Positions 59,605-64,000 of a stretch of DNA of 64,000 nucleotides are shown here, piece by piece (within the stretch, counting starts at the first letter, position 1; every line of letters begins with the position of its first letter). The notes under the pieces are model-generated. The model was not told where the DNA came from. It saw only the letters and a list, made by a program, of their open reading frames with translations, and ran no database searches. Source of the stretch: Megaustenia siamemsis (lineage: Eukaryota > Mollusca > Gastropoda > Stylommatophora > Ariophantidae); contig JAVIAB010000046.1 in assembly GCA_032433765.1 (NCBI GenBank), positions 58,258,000 to 58,321,999 on the forward strand, in the 5' to 3' direction. The translations under genes and the position numbers were made by a program.

Positions 59605-60905
59605 TCATCACGTCCCCCCGACTCGTCACCGAACTACCAGTCGTTGTATCCCTTGTGGCTGCTCTATCACGTCCCCCCGACTCGTCACCGAACTACCAAT
59701 CGTTGTATCCCTTGTGGCTGCTCTATCACGTCCCCCCGACTCGTCACCGAACTACCAATCGTTGTATCCCTTGTGGCTGCTCTATCACGTCCCCCGACTC
59801 GTCACCGAACTACCAATCGTTGTATCCCTTGTGGCTGCTCTATCACGTCCCCCCGACTCGTCACCGAACTACCAGTCGTTGTATCCCATGTGGCTGCTCT
59901 ATCACGTCCCCCCGACTCGTCACCGAACTACCAGTCGTTGTATCCCTTGTGGCTACTCTATCACGTCCCCCCGACTCGTCACCGAACTACCAGTCGTTGT
60001 ATCCCATGTGGCTGCTCTATCACGTCCCCCCGACTCGTCACCGAACTACCAATCGTTGTATCCCATGTGGCTGCTCTATCATGTCCCCCCGACTCGTCAC
60101 CGAACTACCAGTCGTTGTATCCCTTGTGGCTGCTCTATCACGTCCCCTCGACTCGTCACCGAACTACCAATCGTTGTATCCCTTGTGGCTGCTCTATCAC
60201 GTCCCCCCGACTCGTCACCGAACTACCAGTCGTTGTATCCCTTGTGGCTGCTCTATCACGTCCCCCCGACTCGTCACCGAACTACCAATCGTTGTATCCC
60301 TTGTGGCTGCTCTATCACGTCCCCCCGACTCGTCACCGAACTACCAATCGTTGTATCCCTTGTGGCTGCTCTATCACGTCCCCCCGACTCGTCACCGAAC
60401 TACCAATCGTTGTATCCCTTGTGGATGCTCTATCACGTCCCCCCGACTCGTCACCGAACTACCAATCGTTGTATCCCTTGTGGCTGCTCTATCACGTCCC
60501 CCCGACTCGTCACCGAACTACCAATCGTTGTATCCCTTGTGGCTGCTCTATCACGTCCCCCCGACTCGTCACCGAACTACCAATCGTTGTATCCCTTGTG
60601 GCTGCTCTATCACGTCCCCCCGACTCGTCACCGAACTACCAATCGTTGTATCCCTTGTGGCTGCTCTATCACGTCCCCCCGACTCGTCACCGAACTACCA
60701 ATCGTTGTATCCCTTGTGGCTGCTCTATCACGTCCCCCCGACTCGTCACCGAACTACCAATCGTTGTATCCCTTGTGGATGCTCTATCACGTCCCCCCGA
60801 CTCGTCACCGAACTACCAATCGTTGTATCCCTTGTGGCTGCTCTATCACGTCCCCCCGACTCGTCACCGAACTACCAGTCGTTGTATCCCTTGTGGCTGC
60901 TCTCT
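59605..60905. repeat. 59-bp minisatellite, about 22 copies
   Basis: The unit holds CACGTCCCCCCGACTCGTCA, CCGAACTACCAATCGTTGTA and TCCCTTGTGGCTGCTCTAT, 59 bp. As 59 is not divisible by three, each plus frame cycles through all three readings of the unit, and none contains a stop, so all three plus frames are open for about 1.2-1.3 kb. One unit near 59790 lacks a C. Copies are nearly identical. Confidence 0.96.
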
Positions 60906-61066
60906 ACTTTGTGCGATGATCATCCAGTGCCAGCGTGTGTTTGTTACTTCTAAAAAAAACAAAAATCAACAACTTTACTTCATCAAAATAATATAGATGT
61001 TAACAACGAGGACACTGACACAACATCTATCTCATGTCTTACTAGCGGTTCCTCTAGCGCTGGGGA
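60906..61066. other. Unassigned stretch
   Basis: Nothing recognised. It includes an A-rich run near 60950. Confidence 0.4.
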
Positions 61067-61245
61067 ATAAAGGCCGCATACATAGCTCAGTTGTGTAGCG
61101 ACGTTCAGACAAGAGTTTAGAATGTTAAGACCCTCACCCTTATCTCGACAGAAGACAATTGTTAATCTGACCGTGGATCGAACTCACATCCTCCTTATTT
61201 AGAGAGAACGTCTTAACCTGCTTGGCCGACTGCTGTCCATTAAAT
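61067..61245 (-). mobile_element. tRNA-headed SINE, inverted
   Basis: On the minus strand, CGGCCAAGCAGGTTAAGACG gives an A-box-like part and GGATGTGAGTTCGATCCACG a good B box, about 36 bases apart, as in tRNA-derived SINEs. The body continues towards 61067 (GGTGAGGGTCTTAACATTCT). It is a different family from the SINEs at 17.4 and 30.2 kb. Confidence 0.6.
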
Positions 61246-61500
61246 TGATATCGGCAACGCAAAAATTGCTGCCCGTGTCTTGTTTTTGCTGAGGTCTTGA
61301 TCAGATATGGTTCGAGTAGAAAAGTAAATGTGGAGGTGGGGTGAATAGACATATGAGAGGTATGTTTAATAACGTCTGACTGGAAACTATAAGTCAATGA
61401 AAGAATTTGTTGTTACCCCGTGTACAACGAGTTTTTGTGTGTGTGTCAACTAACCAACAGATGAATAACGTTGCTCGAACTAACCTGCACATTTGATTCA
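61246..61500. other. Unassigned stretch
   Basis: Nothing recognised apart from a short GT run near 61434-61446. Confidence 0.4.
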
Positions 61501-62345
61501 TTCATAACCTTTTTTGTTATATTACCTATCAGAGATCGTTTATAATATTTGTTGTTATATTACCTCTCAGAGATCGTTTATAATATTTGATGTTATATTA
61601 CCTCTCAGAGATCGTTTATAATATTTGATGTTATATTGCCTCTCAGAGATCGTTTATAATATTTGTTGTTATATTACCTCTCAGAGATCGTTTATATTTG
61701 ATGTTATATTACCTCTCAGAGATCGTTTATAATATTTGTTGTTATATTACCTCTCAGAGATCGTTTATAATCTTTTTGTTACATTACCTCTCAGAGATCG
61801 TTTATAATCTTTTTTTTTGTTATATTGCCTCTCAGAGATCGTTTATTATCTTTTTTTTGTTATATTACCTCTCAGAGATCGTTTATAATCTTTTTGTTAC
61901 ATTACCTCTCAGAGATCGTTTATTATCTTTTTTTTGTTATATTGCCTCTCAGAGATCGTTTATAATCTTTTTGTTACATTACCTCTCAGAGAGATCGTTT
62001 ATAATCTTTTTGTTACATTACCTCTCAGAGATTGTTTATAATCTTTTTGTTACATTACCTCTCAGAGATCGTTTATAATCTTTTTGTTACATTACCTCTC
62101 AGAGATCGTTTATAATCTTTTTGTTACATTACCTCTCAGAGATCGTTTATAATCTTTTTGTTACATTACCTCTCAGAGATTGTTTATAATCTTTTTTTGT
62201 TATATTGCCTCTCAAAGATCGTTTATAATCTTTTTGTTACATTACCTCTCAGAGATCGTTTATAATCTTTTTGTTACATTACCTCTCAAAGATCGTTTAT
62301 AATCTTTTTGTTACATTACCTCTCAGAGACCGTTTATAATTTTTT
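61501..62345. repeat. 35-38-bp minisatellite, left part
   Basis: The unit holds TTACATTACCTCTCAGAGAT then CGTTTATAATCTTTTTG. At the left edge it is TTATATTACC with ATATTTGTTG. T-run length varies. Confidence 0.95.
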
Positions 62346-63475
62346 TTTTTATATTGCCTCTCATAGATGAATTAAATATCTTTTTGTTACATTGCAACTC
62401 AAAGATCAGTTATACATCTTGTTTATTACATTACCTCTCAAAGATCAGTTATACATTTTGTTTGTTACATTACCTCTTAAAAATTAGTTATACATCTTTT
62501 TGTTACATTGCCTTTCAAAGATCAGTTATACATCTTTCTGTTACATTACCTCTCTTAGATCAATTATACATCTTTTTCTTACATTACTTCTCTTAGATCA
62601 GTTATACATATTATTGTTACATTACCTCTCTTAGATCAGTTATAAATTTTGTTGTTACATTACCTCTCTTAGATCAGTTATACATTGTTTTTTTACATTA
62701 CCTCTCTTAGATCAGTTATACATTTTTTTGTTACATTACCTCTCTTAGATCAGTTATACATTTTTTGGTTACATAACCTCTCTTAGATCAGTTATACATT
62801 TTTTTGTTACATTACCTCTCTTAGATCAGTTATACATTTTTTTGTTACATTACCTCTCTTAGATCAGTTATACATTTTTTGTTACATTACCTCTCTTAGA
62901 TCAGTTATACATTTTTTGGTTACATAACCTCTCTTAGATCAGTTATACATTTTTTTGTTACATTACCTCTCTTAGATCAGTTATACATTTTTTTGTTACA
63001 TTACCTCTCTTAGATCAGTTATACATTTTTTTGTTACATTACCTCTCTTAGATCAGTTATACATTTTTTGGTTACATAACCTCTCTTAGATCAGTTATAC
63101 ATTTTTTTGTTACATTACCTCTCTTAGATCAGTTATACATTTTTTTGTTACATTACCTCTCTTAGATCAGTTATACATTGTTTTTTTACATTACCTCTCT
63201 TAGATCAGTGATACATTTTTTTGTTACATTACCTCTCTTAGATCAGTGATACATTTTTTTGTTACATTACCTCTCTTAGATCAGTTATACATTTTTTTGT
63301 TACATTACCTCTCTTAGATCAGTTATACATTTTTTGTTACATTACCTCTCTTAGATCAGTTATACATTTTTTTGTTACATTACCTCTCTTAGATCAGTTA
63401 TACATTTTTTTGTTACATTACCTCTCTTAGATCAGTTATACATTTTTTGTTACATTACCTCTCTTAGATCAGTTA
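62346..63475. repeat. 36-38-bp minisatellite, right part of the same array
   Basis: The unit holds TTACATTACCTCTCTTAGAT then CAGTTATACATTTTTTTG. It shares the first half with the left part, while AGAGATCG has become TTAGATCA and TTTATAATC has become GTTATACAT. Intermediate units (AAAGATCAGTTATACATC) lie at 62395-62530. Confidence 0.95.
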
Positions 63476-63564
63476 AATGTCATTCCGTTACATCGCCTCC
63501 CGTAGTTATGTTTCTTAGGCCAACAGTGTGACTAGATAAAAGCGCTTATATCTGGTTTTGTTTC

Positions 63565-64000
63565 TCAGCGCTGAATACAGATGGTACCTACAACGTGTAG
63601 AGAGCGCAGATGAAATAAGAAAATGGTGGCGCAAGCAATAATCTCATTTATAATCACGAAGGGGCGGTCAGTTTGTATCGGAGATGGGAAGGGGCGACAA
63701 GCCGAATCACAAGCAAGTCTTTTATTTGGAAAAAGGGTGGGATGGGGGAGATAAACAGAGATCGAGGCACTATGAAGAACACTGATAAGAGAGGCAAGGA
63801 CAGTAGGCATCGACTCTATTACTGGGAAGCTGGCAAAGTACAAGAACATATAACGGTGTCAAGGGCACGGGGACGCTGTGTGACGTTTCACGCATTAGAA
63901 CGATGATAACAGAAATTCGTTACATCGTTACCACTCACTGCTACGCCACTGGAATGATGGTAATGATGATGATGGTAAAGATAAAGCTGAAAAGATAACT
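63565..64000 (+). mobile_element. LINE-C C-terminal fragment, runs to the window end
   Basis: Across frames the plus strand reads EIRKMVAQAIISFIITKGRS, GKRVG, RTLIREARTVGIDSITGKLA and KYKN, then the NDGNDDDG-type end with ATGATGATGATGG near 63956-63975. It matches the LINE-C copies at 7636-8182 and 15466-15600 and keeps the 3' end those copies partly lack. Several frameshifts show decay. Confidence 0.7.

Overview
This is a metazoan nuclear DNA window, most likely from a lophotrochozoan and probably a mollusc. That is an inference from the types of non-LTR retrotransposon present, the tRNA-headed SINEs, and the one host gene with a typical animal exon structure. No species can be named. There is no operon structure, CRISPR array or rRNA, and no intact tRNA. 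About two thirds of the window is tandem repeat. I name the repeated LINE families A to F for this window only, by their C-terminal protein signatures.

Layout. 1-1230: a 50-bp minisatellite, a LINE-B tail and a GA microsatellite. 1230-6575: a 5'-truncated LINE-A interrupted by an I-clade (Nimb-like) retrotransposon with endonuclease, reverse transcriptase and RNase H, followed by a 39-bp array and an inverted LINE-B. 7506-9640: a broken DDE transposase gene, split by a LINE-C copy with an 11-bp target-site duplication and inflated by a 63/64-bp minisatellite made from its own coding sequence. 10.7-14.3 kb: a GGNT-type simple-sequence tract. 14.4-18.9 kb: LINE-B, LINE-C, LINE-D and SINE remnants with three small arrays. 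18.9-30.2 kb: a 69-bp satellite with higher-order structure. 30.5-33.4 kb: 21-, 69- and 48-bp arrays. 34.1-60.9 kb: the only convincing host gene, seen as a TATA box, a signal-peptide exon (34364-34418) and a von Willebrand factor C exon (58424-58636), joined by a 24-kb intron packed with arrays of 35/36, 48, 42, 37, 29, 29, 104 and 18 bp. 59.6-60.9 kb: a 59-bp array open in three frames. 61.5-63.5 kb: a 35-38-bp array that changes sequence along its length. 63.6-64.0 kb: a LINE-C tail.

The main theme is how mobile-element ends relate to tandem arrays. At least eight arrays start or stop at a LINE or SINE edge. In three of them (56-bp, 63/64-bp, 29-bp) the repeat unit itself contains recognisable transposon coding sequence, so transposon edges appear to have seeded the arrays. 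The largest arrays (69-bp and 42-bp) show recent block duplication. The long open frames over the arrays are explained by stop-free units or unit lengths divisible by three, and are not annotated as genes.
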